A stretch of 9,819 nucleotides of DNA from Desulfurobacterium sp. (GCA_003978805.1 QNYI01000054.1:1-9819), one strand, 5' to 3'; shown: positions 1-8,122, counted from the first letter of the stretch. Translations and numbers: made by a program. Notes: generated by a model not told the origin, from the sequence alone.

Positions 1-568
1 TTGCTTCCGGGAGGATTTCTTTTATTCCGGGGTAGTCTGAGAAACCTTCCGGGACGATTATTTCTTTGGGTCTGAACTTTGAAAGGAGGGACTGAAAGCC
101 TTTCCTGTCAACGCTCGTAAAGTAGAGGTCGCCGGTTGAGAGCTCCGTCCACGCAACGCTAAAACTCCTTTTAAACGGGTAGACCGTCATTAAGAATCTA
201 TCTTCACTTTCGTCTTCAAAGTAAGTTCCCGGGGTGATGACCCTTACAACTCCCCTGTCTACAACCTTTTTCCCCGGCTTCGGCTCTTCAAGCTGTTCGC
301 ATATTGCAACCTTGTAGCCTTTTTTAACGAGCTTTGCTATGTAGGTCTCTACGGCGTGGTATGGAACTCCACACATAGGAGCTCTCTCTGAGGACTTACC
401 GAAAGCTCTTGAGGTAAGGGCTATTTCAAGCTCCTTGGCGGCTATTTCGGCATCTTCAAAGAACATCTCGTAGAAATCACCCATTCGGAACATTAAAATA
501 GCGTCCTTGTACTTTTCTTTTAGCTCTAAATACTGCTTAAGCGCCGGGGTTAGCTTCGTCTTCTTCAA
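1..568 (-). CDS. mutS: DNA mismatch repair protein MutS, N-terminal part (runs off left edge)
   Basis: MutS binds mispaired or looped DNA and, with ATP, recruits MutL to begin mismatch repair. Only the first 189 residues of a roughly 850-residue protein are visible, covering mismatch-recognition domain I and the start of the connector domain. The N-terminus reads LTPALKQYLELKEKY, then GDFYEMF, which contains the Phe-x-Glu mismatch-reading pair (F32, E34). ERAPMCGVPYHA and VAICEQLE follow, both typical of MutS1 and absent from MutS2. I place the start at a TTG codon (566-568): an in-frame TAG lies at 584-586 with no ATG between, and a GGAGGAG ribosome-binding site sits about 6-8 bases upstream. 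The start lies inside the 3' end of yacG (32-base overlap), so translation is probably coupled. The ATPase domain is outside the window. Confidence 0.96.
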   Translation of the reverse strand, partial: MKKTKLTPALKQYLELKEKYKDAILMFRMGDFYEMFFEDAEIAAKELEIALTSRAFGKSSERAPMCGVPYHAVETYIAKLVKKGYKVAICEQLEEPKPGKKVVDRGVVRVITPGTYFEDESEDRFLMTVYPFKRSFSVAWTELSTGDLYFTSVDRKGFQSLLSKFRPKEIIVPEGFSDYPGIKEILPEA

Positions 569-716
569 GGGAGCTCTCCTCCACTATTACCGTGTACTCT
601 TCGTTTAGCCACTTTGAAAGGTCTGCGAGCTTACACTTTTCTGAGCAGAAAGGTCTAAAGGGATTGTCTTCCCAGCTTGTCCTTCTACCGCAGTTTGGAC
701 ACTTTACTCTTTCCAT
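537..716 (-). CDS. yacG: YacG-like zinc-binding DNA gyrase inhibitor, 59 aa
   Basis: This is a small zinc-ribbon protein. In E. coli, YacG binds GyrB and inhibits DNA gyrase. The translation begins MERVKCPNCGRR and contains PFRPFCSEKCKLADLSKWLNE, giving four metal ligands C6, C9, C24 and C28 in the family spacing CxxC-x14-CxxxC. The DLxxWLxEEY stretch is also a family hallmark. An acidic tail (VEESSLEEDEANPG) follows. The length matches the family (about 55-70 aa). ATG lies at 714-716 with a modest AGGGA ribosome-binding site upstream. Its last 32 bases overlap mutS in another frame, so the two probably form one transcript. The gene diverges from rluD across 66 bp. Family assignment is firm from the motif; gyrase inhibition here is inferred from the family. 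Confidence 0.93.
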   Translation of the reverse strand: MERVKCPNCGRRTSWEDNPFRPFCSEKCKLADLSKWLNEEYTVIVEESSLEEDEANPGA

Positions 717-782
717 AAGTTATTCCCTTTACTCTGTTTGGGTTAAATTACGAAAGACTCTTAAAGTTTTCAAGGAGGAAGG

Positions 783-1727
783 ATGCCGGAAGTTACTGTG
801 GAGAACTCCCACCACAAGCTAAGGCTTGACCAGTTTATTTCTGTCGTTGCAGATATCTCTCGCTCTCAGGCGAAAGAGCTCATAGAGGAGGGACTCGTCT
901 CTGTTGACGGAACTGTTGTAAAAAAGCCCTCCTTTAAGGTTAAAGAGGGACAGAGAGTATCCTTTGAAATACCGGAGCCAGAACCTTTAGAGCTTGAACC
1001 GGAGAACATCCCCCTTGACGTTGTTTACGAGGATAGGGACGTTATCGTTATAAATAAGCCGGCTGGCCTTGTTGTTCATCCGGCTCCGGGACACACTTCC
1101 GGAACGCTCGTTAACGCCATCCTTTACCACTGTAAAGACCTTCAGGGGATAGGAGGGACTCTTAGGCCGGGGATCGTCCACAGGCTTGACAAGGACACGG
1201 CGGGGCTTTTAGTCGTTGCAAAGAACGACTTGGCTCAGCAGTCCCTCGTTGAGCAGTTTAAAAAGAGGACGGTAGGGAGGTTTTATAGAGCTCTCATCCT
1301 CGGCATCCCCAAAAAAGAGCACGACTGTATAGTAGTTCCTATCGGAAGGGACAAGTTTGACAGGAAGAAGTTCTCTCCGAGGACGACTTCACCAAAAGAA
1401 GCGATAACGAACTACTGGGTAATCGGAAAGTTCCCAAGGCACAACGTTTCTGAAATAAGGTGCAAGCTTGAAACCGGCAGAACTCACCAGATAAGGGTTC
1501 ACATGTCCTACTTGGGGCATCCCTTACTTGGGGACAGGACTTACGGCTATAAACCTTCTCGTATTGAGGATGAAACCCTCAGAAAGCTCATAGAAGAGAT
1601 GGGAATGCACGCCCTCTGTGCCTACTACTTGGCCTTTGACCACCCGAGGACGGGGAAGAGGATGGAGTTTGAAGTGGAGCTCCCCCTACAGTACAGAAGA
1701 GTCCTTGAATATTTAACCAACTCTTAG
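783..1727 (+). CDS. rluD: RluA/RluD-family 23S rRNA pseudouridine synthase
   Basis: The enzyme isomerises specific uridines to pseudouridine in structured RNA. The 314-residue length and layout match RluD, which modifies the helix 69 loop of 23S rRNA. An N-terminal S4 RNA-binding domain (about residues 12-65, LDQFI...SRSQAKELIEEGLVSVDG) precedes the catalytic domain (about 78-310). The catalytic motif HRLDKDTAGLL starts at H133, with D136 the predicted nucleophile. Other family motifs are NKPAGLVVHPAPGH (91-104) and GRTHQIRVHMSYLGHPLLGD (232-251). The ATG follows a strong AAGGAGGAAGG ribosome-binding site. The gene diverges from yacG/mutS and converges with a small minus-strand gene, the two stop codons overlapping at 1724-1727, with no terminator hairpin visible. 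RluC or another RluA paralogue is possible because target choice cannot be read from motifs alone. Confidence 0.93.
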   Translation: MPEVTVENSHHKLRLDQFISVVADISRSQAKELIEEGLVSVDGTVVKKPSFKVKEGQRVSFEIPEPEPLELEPENIPLDVVYEDRDVIVINKPAGLVVHPAPGHTSGTLVNAILYHCKDLQGIGGTLRPGIVHRLDKDTAGLLVVAKNDLAQQSLVEQFKKRTVGRFYRALILGIPKKEHDCIVVPIGRDKFDRKKFSPRTTSPKEAITNYWVIGKFPRHNVSEIRCKLETGRTHQIRVHMSYLGHPLLGDRTYGYKPSRIEDETLRKLIEEMGMHALCAYYLAFDHPRTGKRMEFEVELPLQYRRVLEYLTNS

Positions 1728-1840
1728 CTTCTTTCTTTTCTCCCTTCCCTCATATCGGAAATACCTATCCAGATAACTGTTAAAGCTAGTATTGCAAGTA
1801 GTGAAAGAGATAACCCTATTATAAGAGTCTCCACACTCAT
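1724..1840 (-). CDS. Small single-helix membrane protein, 38 aa, unknown function
   Basis: I do not recognise this protein. The predicted product starts MSVETLIIGLSLSLL and ends GISDMREGRKERS. It has one hydrophobic helix (about residues 5-27) followed by a short, highly charged tail with several Arg and Lys, suggesting an inner-membrane anchor with the C-terminus in the cytoplasm. Support for a real gene is local. The ATG at 1838-1840 follows an AAGGAGG ribosome-binding site at good spacing. That site is embedded in the last codons of the 77-residue gene upstream, whose stop lies one base before this ATG, a classic translational coupling. Its stop overlaps the stop of rluD on the other strand. 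It is the last gene of the tgt run. No function is proposed. Confidence 0.7.
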   Translation of the reverse strand: MSVETLIIGLSLSLLAILALTVIWIGISDMREGRKERS

Positions 1841-1841
1841 T

Positions 1842-3807
<1,966 letters not shown>

Positions 3808-3875
3808 CCCTTCCTCCTTGTGGTTTTCTCTTTTATCTCCTACTTTTAAATTAAATCCTGAGGGAGAAAGTGTCT

Positions 3876-4871
3876 ATGGAGAGAAAGGCGTACTTGCTCT
3901 TTTCTGGAGGGTTGGACAGCATAATCGCTGCTAAGCTCCTAAAGAGGTTAGGTTTTAAAGTTGTCGGGGTTCACATTACTTCTCCCTTTTTTGAAAAAGA
4001 GCTGGGAAGGCTAAAAGAGCTTGCGGAAAGGCTCGGTATTGAGTTAAAGATTGTTGAAGCCGGCGATGACTACCTTGAGATGCTGAAAAGCCCTGTCTAC
4101 GGTTACGGAAAGAACGTTAACCCTTGTATAGACTGTAAGGCCTACATGTTGAAAAAGTTAAAGGAGATTGCCGGAGAGGAAGGGATAATTGCTACAGGGG
4201 AAGTTCTCGGCCAGAGGCCAATGTCTCAACATATGCAAGCCTTTAGAAGTATTGAGAAACTTTCGGGTCTAAAGGGCAGGGTGTTAAGACCCCTTTCTGG
4301 AAAGCTTTTGTCTCCGACAATCTATGAGGAGCAGGGGATTGTAAATAAGGAAGAGCTCCTTGACCTTAAAGGACGTTCTCGGAAGCGCTACCCTGAGATA
4401 CTGAAAAATCTCGGTATAGACGTTGATAGCTTACCTACGCCGGCAGGCGGTTGCCTCCTTACAGAACCATCCTTTGCAGTTAAGGTTAAGGATCTGATGG
4501 AACACGATGAACTTACGTGGGAAAACGTGAAACTCTTGAAGGTTGGAAGACACTTTCGGGTCGGTAACTGTAAGCTCGTCGTCGGTAGAAACGCCGTGGA
4601 GAACGCAAAGATAAGGAAATCCCTCAAGGACAGTGACTACTTCCTCACCGTTCCCGGTGTCCCCTCTCCCGATGCTCTTTTAAGGTGCAAAGGAGAACCG
4701 GAAAGGGATGTTCTGAAAACTTCTGCAGGTATAGTTGCAAGGTACTCTGATGCTAAGAATGAACCGAAAGTTAACGTTGCAGTTTACAGAAATGGTAAAC
4801 TAATAGAAGAGTTAGATGTGGAGCCAGTTTTGGATACTGCTCCCTACGCAGTTACTCGTAAAGGTTCTTGA
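3876..4871 (+). CDS. PP-loop thiouridylase-like enzyme fused to NFACT-R domain (predicted tRNA 4-thiouridylation)
   Basis: The N-terminal half is a PP-loop ATPase of the ThiI/MnmA kind. Counted from an alternative GTG at 3870 (333 aa), the adenylating P-loop SGGLDS is residues 12-17. It is followed by NPCIDCK (C86, C89, like the NPCxxC of MnmA), ATGEVLGQRPMSQH (108-121) and PAGGCLL (C195). These cysteines are candidates for persulfide chemistry. The C-terminal part (about 220-325) matches the NFACT-R RNA-binding domain of RqcH/NEMF proteins, with VGRNAVENAKI and then a VPGVPSPDALLR segment. No THUMP or rhodanese domain is seen, unlike ThiI. This architecture has been predicted from comparative genomics to make 4-thiouridine in tRNA with TusA-like sulfur carriers; I know of no direct biochemical proof. 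I prefer ATG 3876 because GGGAG lies 9 bases upstream but only 3 bases before GTG 3870. It leads an operon with two usp genes. Confidence 0.88.
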   Translation: MERKAYLLFSGGLDSIIAAKLLKRLGFKVVGVHITSPFFEKELGRLKELAERLGIELKIVEAGDDYLEMLKSPVYGYGKNVNPCIDCKAYMLKKLKEIAGEEGIIATGEVLGQRPMSQHMQAFRSIEKLSGLKGRVLRPLSGKLLSPTIYEEQGIVNKEELLDLKGRSRKRYPEILKNLGIDVDSLPTPAGGCLLTEPSFAVKVKDLMEHDELTWENVKLLKVGRHFRVGNCKLVVGRNAVENAKIRKSLKDSDYFLTVPGVPSPDALLRCKGEPERDVLKTSAGIVARYSDAKNEPKVNVAVYRNGKLIEELDVEPVLDTAPYAVTRKGS

Positions 4872-4883
4872 GGGGAGGAGAGT

Positions 4884-5354
4884 ATGCCTCTTTTTGAGAA
4901 GGTTCTCTACTCAACCGACTTTTCTCCCTTAGCGGAGGTTGCCCTTGATTACGTAAGGAAGTTAAAGGAAGCCGGCGAAAAAGAAGTAGTAGTCGTTCAC
5001 GTTGTTGATGACTTGTCGGTTGAACTTCCCGAGGGAGCTGAACTTCTGAAAGAGAGGGAGCTCTACAGGGTTCTTCCTGAAGCTGACCAGAAGTACTTAA
5101 CTTCTCTACTTGAAAGGTTAGAAGCGGTAAAAAGTCGGCTGGAGGCCGATGGCCTATCTGTTAAGCTTTACCTTAGGTACGGCAACATTCCCAAGCAAAT
5201 AGTTGATGTTGCCGAGAAAGAGGGAGTGAAACTAATAGTTATGGGAGCTCATGGAAAGGGACTACTTACAGAGATCTTACTCGGTAGCGTTTCCACTGAT
5301 GTCATCAGGAGTGCAAGCTGTCCCGTTTTAATCGTTAAAAGGAGGGAGGAGTAA
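4884..5354 (+). CDS. Universal stress protein (UspA family), ATP-binding type
   Basis: This is a cytoplasmic single-domain Usp of 156 residues, the usual size. It opens with FEKVLYSTDFSPLAEVALDY, the standard Usp first strand and helix, with D12 near the nucleotide pocket. The C-terminal ATP motif is complete: G121-A-H-G124, nine residues, then G134-S135, followed by SVSTDVIRSASCPVLIVK. This pattern marks MJ0577-like Usps that bind ATP. The ATG is 12 bases after the PP-loop gene's stop, with the ribosome-binding site GGGGAGGAG overlapping that stop. The TAATG junction couples it to a second usp gene. Family members act in stress survival as nucleotide-dependent switches; the specific role here, and any link to tRNA thiolation, is unknown. 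Confidence 0.93.
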   Translation: MPLFEKVLYSTDFSPLAEVALDYVRKLKEAGEKEVVVVHVVDDLSVELPEGAELLKERELYRVLPEADQKYLTSLLERLEAVKSRLEADGLSVKLYLRYGNIPKQIVDVAEKEGVKLIVMGAHGKGLLTEILLGSVSTDVIRSASCPVLIVKRREE

Positions 5355-5824
5355 TGCTGTTTCAGAAGATTCTTTACCCGGTGGACTTTAAACCGGCAAG
5401 TCTCAATGTAAAGCCTTACATCCTTAAGCTGAAAGAAGCCGGCTGTCAGGAAGTTCACCTGCTCTACGTTCTTGTCCCTTCGGAGTGGGGGTTACTCCAA
5501 AAAGAGGAGTACGATACGGAGGAGAAGATAAACGCCCTTAGAGGAGCGATGAACGAAGGTTACGTTGAAGGGCTGAAAAAAACTTTCAGGAAGATGCAGG
5601 AGCTTGCAAGGGAGTTTGAAGAAAGTGGTATAAAGACGAGAGTTCTTATGATACCCGGCGAACTTGATGAAGTTATAGCAGAGTACGCTGAGAAAAACGA
5701 TATAAAGCTCGTTGCCCTTGGTGTAACCGCAGAATCCCTTTCCTTTTTCAGGGTAGGGAAGGTTTTAGATGTGATAAAAGCCGTTGATAAACCTATCTTG
5801 ATAGTTAAATCTGCAGAAAGTTAA
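5354..5824 (+). CDS. Universal stress protein-like, degenerate nucleotide motif
   Basis: This is a second Usp-fold protein, also 156 residues, starting MLFQKILYPVDFKPASLNVK and ending KAVDKPILIVKSAES, both framing strands typical of the family. The ATP motif expected near 123-136 is broken. G123 is present, but the second glycine is Ala (GVTA), and the G-S pair is replaced by G135-K136. It therefore probably does not bind ATP in the standard way and may be a UspA-type non-binding member or a dimer partner of the adjacent intact Usp. Its start codon shares one base with the upstream stop (TAATG), so equimolar translation is likely. The pair looks like an old tandem duplication that has diverged. 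The gene ends two bases before a convergent gene, with no hairpin terminator in the gap. Confidence 0.85.
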   Translation: MLFQKILYPVDFKPASLNVKPYILKLKEAGCQEVHLLYVLVPSEWGLLQKEEYDTEEKINALRGAMNEGYVEGLKKTFRKMQELAREFEESGIKTRVLMIPGELDEVIAEYAEKNDIKLVALGVTAESLSFFRVGKVLDVIKAVDKPILIVKSAES

Positions 5825-5826
5825 GG

Positions 5827-6258
5827 TCACTTTAACATAAGTTTTAAAAGGCCGGCTACAGCTATTAACTGACCTGTCCAGAAGAGGAACATCCACTTAA
5901 CTATTGTGGCTTTCGTTTCACTTATTTCTTTTGTGAGTTTAAGCTCTGTTTCCTTTAGCTCTTTTCTAACCTGCTCAACTTCAAGTCTGACCTGTTCAAT
6001 TTCCTGCTGGAGGCGGAGCTCCGTTTCCTTAAGTTCTTTCCTGACCTGTTCAATTTCCCGCTGGAGGCGGAGCTCCGTTTCCTTAAGTTCTTTCCTAACC
6101 TGCTCTATTTCTTTTGTAAGCTTTAGCTCTGTTTCCTTTAGTTCCTGCGAGGTAGCACTCTTGCGGGATTCTACATACTCAACGAACTCCGCCAAAATGG
6201 AAGCCTTATCTTCGCCTAAGTCCCTAAACGCTTCGTATATCTTTACAGCGTATCCCAT
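5827..6258 (-). CDS. Coiled-coil protein with C-terminal membrane anchor (DUF1640/CCDC90-like)
   Basis: The 143-residue product has three parts. A short head (1-37, MGYAVKIYEAFRDLGEDKAS) leads into a long charged helix (38-117) built of near-identical 18-residue units KETEL-(K/R)-L-xxxEIEQVRKEL (41-58, 59-76, 77 onward). One extra heptad-like insert (LEVEQVR, 92-98) interrupts them. A hydrophobic C-terminal segment (about 119-140, VKWMFLFWTGQLIAVAGLLKL) follows. The KWxFxFWxxQ anchor and layout resemble short bacterial DUF1640-type proteins that I recall as common in Aquificales. Such proteins are thought to be membrane-anchored trimeric or higher coiled coils, related in layout to mitochondrial CCDC90/MCUR1; the bacterial function is unknown. 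The ATG follows GAGGAG with 7-base spacing. A CATAAT box just upstream could be part of its own promoter, after the porin terminator. Confidence 0.8.
   Translation of the reverse strand: MGYAVKIYEAFRDLGEDKASILAEFVEYVESRKSATSQELKETELKLTKEIEQVRKELKETELRLQREIEQVRKELKETELRLQQEIEQVRLEVEQVRKELKETELKLTKEISETKATIVKWMFLFWTGQLIAVAGLLKLMLK
5932..6147. repeat. 54-bp in-frame tandem repeats inside the coiled-coil gene
   Basis: Two adjacent 54-bp units, 6004-6057 and 6058-6111, match at 50 of 54 positions by eye. Flanking units on both sides (about 5932-6003 and 6112-6147) are more diverged. Each unit encodes 18 residues. The two best units each hold the 10-bp palindrome CGGAGCTCCG (6014-6023 and 6068-6077). 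The in-frame period suggests growth or loss of units by slippage or recombination. Confidence 0.85.
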
Positions 6259-6294
6259 GTCTAAGCTCCTCTAATTGACAAAAATTATGAAAAT

Positions 6295-6324
6295 AAAAAA
6301 AGGGGCGCAATCAGCGCCCCTTTT
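6295..6324 (-). terminator. Rho-independent terminator of the porin gene
   Basis: The stem GGGGCGC/GCGCCCC (7 bp) closes a 5-base loop. On the minus strand it is followed by seven T, then ATTTT. Flanking A4 can extend the stem by pairing with the T run. It lies 20 bases past the porin stop codon and before the coiled-coil gene. On the plus strand the stem is followed by TTTTGTTT, so weaker termination in that direction is possible. Confidence 0.93.
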
Positions 6325-6344
6325 GTTTCTTCCAAGGTTAAGAC

Positions 6345-7697
6345 TTAGAACTTGAGGTCTGCTTGGAGCCAGATGTGGTCTTCCGGATCATCGTTATCCA
6401 TGCCGGTTCTGGCAAGGAATCCATCGTCTGGATCAAAGTGATCCCAACCAAGGGTGAGGCAGAGGTTCTTGCTGTACTTGTACTTAACTGCGAGGTCTGT
6501 CTCCCAACCTACATCATCCTCTCCCCCGAGAGGTGCATCTTCAGCAGCTTGGAAGTAATGGAAATCAAGGTGAGCAGCGATTTTAGCTGCAGGTTTTACG
6601 CCAAGTTTGAAGTAGAGATCCTCAATACCGGGATAGCTTTCAAGACCTAAAAGACCAGCTCCGTTGAATGCATAGAAGTTGCCAAGCCATACTGCGTCAG
6701 CATGACCGAGCCACTTATGAGCGGTTGGGAGAACAGACCAGAATGCATCAATGTCTCCGTCATCTGGATCGTCATCTCCAGAGTAGTAATCATATCCTAC
6801 AAATACGTCAGGGGACCAAGTTACATCGGCAAACTCGGCTCCTGCTCCTACGCTGAAGAAGTATCCACCGTAGTCTTTATTGTCAGGAGAGTCTCCGCTC
6901 TGAGTTGCTGCTTCAATGTTAACCTTGATTTTGGCCATATCTGTGTCAAACACAGGAGTAACGCGGGCGTATAATGTGTTGATGTTAGCATCGCCGGCGA
7001 GGTTTACGAAGATGTCGGTAACTTCGTATGTTCCACCAAAGCCAAATGGCTTGAAGTTACCCTGCCATGTGGCAACATAAAGGTCAATGTCTCCGAGGTC
7101 TCCAAGGCCACCATCGTTGTCTGCGGAAGCAGGAACACCCCAAGCGCCTAATTTAACGTTATCGTTGAGCTTACCGTAGAAGAATCCAGCAAGTCCGTAG
7201 TCACCTGCTACGTAACCAACGAGGATTCCGTCAAGGGATCTTCCGGCCTGAGACCAGCCTACTGCACCAACAAGCCTTTGGTTACCGAGGTTAACCTCTT
7301 GACGACCCATCTTGACGATTACGTTTTCAATACCGAACGGATTTGCAAGAAGCATGTAAGCTTCGTGCATGTAGACATCACCAGTGTTTGCGTTGTCAAG
7401 AGCAAGTCCTTGGCCACTATTACCCCAGTATCCTACTGCTTGAGGTGTGAAAACTGCAGTTACACCGTCGGAAAGTTCCGCTTTAATTTGGAGCCTTGCC
7501 CTGTAAGTGCCGAGAACTTCCTTACCTAAGTCGTCTCCGAGCCTGTTAGCCCACCACTCAATTCTTTGTCTTAACTGGCCGCTGATGGAAATTTTGGTGC
7601 TTCCCATGTCCATATCGGCCGCTTTTGCGGGAGTAGCAGGTACTATGAGTGCTGTTGCCAGACCCATCAGGGTCGCTGCTTTAAGTGCCTTTCTCAT
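6345..7697 (-). CDS. Outer-membrane beta-barrel porin, alginate-export (AlgE)-like family
   Basis: The 450-residue precursor has a clear Sec signal peptide: MRKALK, a hydrophobic core, and a likely cleavage after ATPAKA (residue 26). The mature part alternates polar and hydrophobic residues, is rich in Gly, Asp, Trp and Tyr, and ends WLQADLKF, a terminal Phe recognised by the BAM assembly machinery. The segment VKMGRQEVNLGNQRLVGAVGW...GRSLDGILVGY (about 128-162) resembles the alginate-export barrel family. Members form one-protein outer-membrane channels; in a presumed hot-vent chemolithotroph alginate is unlikely to be the substrate, so I read it as a general or anion/solute porin. Acidic stretches (308-317 DDDPDDGDID; 422-440) may be metal-binding surface loops. 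The ATG follows GGGGAGG with 7-base spacing. It is monocistronic, with its own promoters and a strong terminator. Confidence 0.85.
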   Translation of the reverse strand: MRKALKAATLMGLATALIVPATPAKAADMDMGSTKISISGQLRQRIEWWANRLGDDLGKEVLGTYRARLQIKAELSDGVTAVFTPQAVGYWGNSGQGLALDNANTGDVYMHEAYMLLANPFGIENVIVKMGRQEVNLGNQRLVGAVGWSQAGRSLDGILVGYVAGDYGLAGFFYGKLNDNVKLGAWGVPASADNDGGLGDLGDIDLYVATWQGNFKPFGFGGTYEVTDIFVNLAGDANINTLYARVTPVFDTDMAKIKVNIEAATQSGDSPDNKDYGGYFFSVGAGAEFADVTWSPDVFVGYDYYSGDDDPDDGDIDAFWSVLPTAHKWLGHADAVWLGNFYAFNGAGLLGLESYPGIEDLYFKLGVKPAAKIAAHLDFHYFQAAEDAPLGGEDDVGWETDLAVKYKYSKNLCLTLGWDHFDPDDGFLARTGMDNDDPEDHIWLQADLKF

Positions 7698-7752
7698 CTT
7701 GGGACCTCCCCATCAAAGTTTTTTTATAAAACGTTTGTCTTCAATCACAGCA

Positions 7753-7792
7753 AGTTTAACATTCATTTTAAGCATCTGTCAAGCAACGTCAA
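7753..7792 (-). promoter_or_regulatory. Candidate proximal promoter(s) for the porin gene
   Basis: Two overlapping sigma-70-like arrangements read towards the porin. The first has TTGACG (7787-7792), a 16-base spacer and TAAAAT (7765-7770). The second has TTGACA (7777-7782), an 18-base spacer and TAAACT (7753-7758). Either would give a 5' leader of roughly 50-65 bases. Which one is used cannot be told from sequence. Confidence 0.5.
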
Positions 7793-7871
7793 CCGTCTTA
7801 ACCTTCTGCTACATCTTTCTAATTGCAATTTTGCCATTTACCCTGTGTTCTTAGCTCAAGTTCACATATGA

Positions 7872-7899
7872 ATTATACAAAAATCGTTTGCTGTACCAA
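7872..7899 (-). promoter_or_regulatory. Candidate distal promoter for the porin gene
   Basis: On the minus strand TTGGTA (7894-7899) is followed by a 16-base spacer and a perfect TATAAT (7872-7877). It would start transcription about 165-170 bases upstream of the porin start codon. It sits back to back with the tRNA promoter, the two -35 boxes lying only two bases apart. Confidence 0.45.
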
Positions 7900-7901
7900 G
7901 A

Positions 7902-7930
7902 TTGACACCCCGACGTAAAAGGCATATCTT
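7902..7930 (+). promoter_or_regulatory. Sigma-70-type promoter of the tRNA cluster
   Basis: A perfect TTGACA (7902-7907) is followed by an exact 17-base spacer and TATCTT (7925-7930, 4 of 6 to consensus). Predicted initiation near 7937 lies about 10 bases before the first tRNA. The spacing and position make this the strongest promoter candidate in the window. Confidence 0.75.
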
Positions 7931-7946
7931 TCCCTTGCAGGGAAAC

Positions 7947-8041
7947 GGAGGGGTGGCCGAGCCTGGCTGAAGGCGGGTGACTTGAAATCACCTGAGGGCC
8001 TAACCGGCCCTCCGAGGGTTCAAATCCCTCCCCCTCCGCCA
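7947..8041 (+). tRNA. tRNA-Ser(TGA)
   Basis: This is a type II tRNA of 95 bases with encoded CCA. The acceptor stem GGAGGGG/CCCCTCC is fully paired, with discriminator G and the normal U8 (T7954). The anticodon stem GGTGA/TCACC encloses loop CTTGAAA, giving anticodon TGA (7983-7985), which reads UCA serine codons. The long variable arm pairs GAGGGCC with GGCCCTC. The T arm is GAGGG-TTCAAAT-CCCTC. It is first of three tRNAs behind a single promoter. Confidence 0.97.
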
Positions 8042-8046
8042 GAAGT

Positions 8047-8122
<76 letters not shown>

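Noticed and set aside
3870..3872. GTG as the start of the PP-loop gene
   Set aside because: Only three bases separate it from GGGAG; ATG at 3876 has the better spacing. The difference is two residues and cannot be fully settled.
5820..5840. Hairpin between the convergent usp and coiled-coil genes
   Set aside because: Only a 5-bp AT-rich GTTAA/TTAAC pairing, partly within coding sequence, with no T-tract; too weak for a terminator call.
6004..6111. Possible CRISPR-like direct repeats
   Set aside because: The units are contiguous, in frame and have no unique spacers; they encode coiled-coil repeats.
5906..6274. Plus-strand 122-codon Ser-rich open frame
   Set aside because: It is the antisense of the coiled-coil repeat gene; its repeated Ser/Phe pattern just mirrors the KETELR repeats, and it has no ribosome-binding site.
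7507..7854. Plus-strand 115-codon open frame over the porin start and its upstream region
   Set aside because: Antisense to the porin signal peptide and promoter region, without a ribosome-binding site or recognisable domain.
7947..8041. Selenocysteine tRNA, because of the long variable arm and a TGA-containing anticodon loop
   Set aside because: The anticodon itself is TGA (reads UCA); tRNA-Sec needs anticodon TCA and a longer acceptor stem. This is tRNA-Ser.
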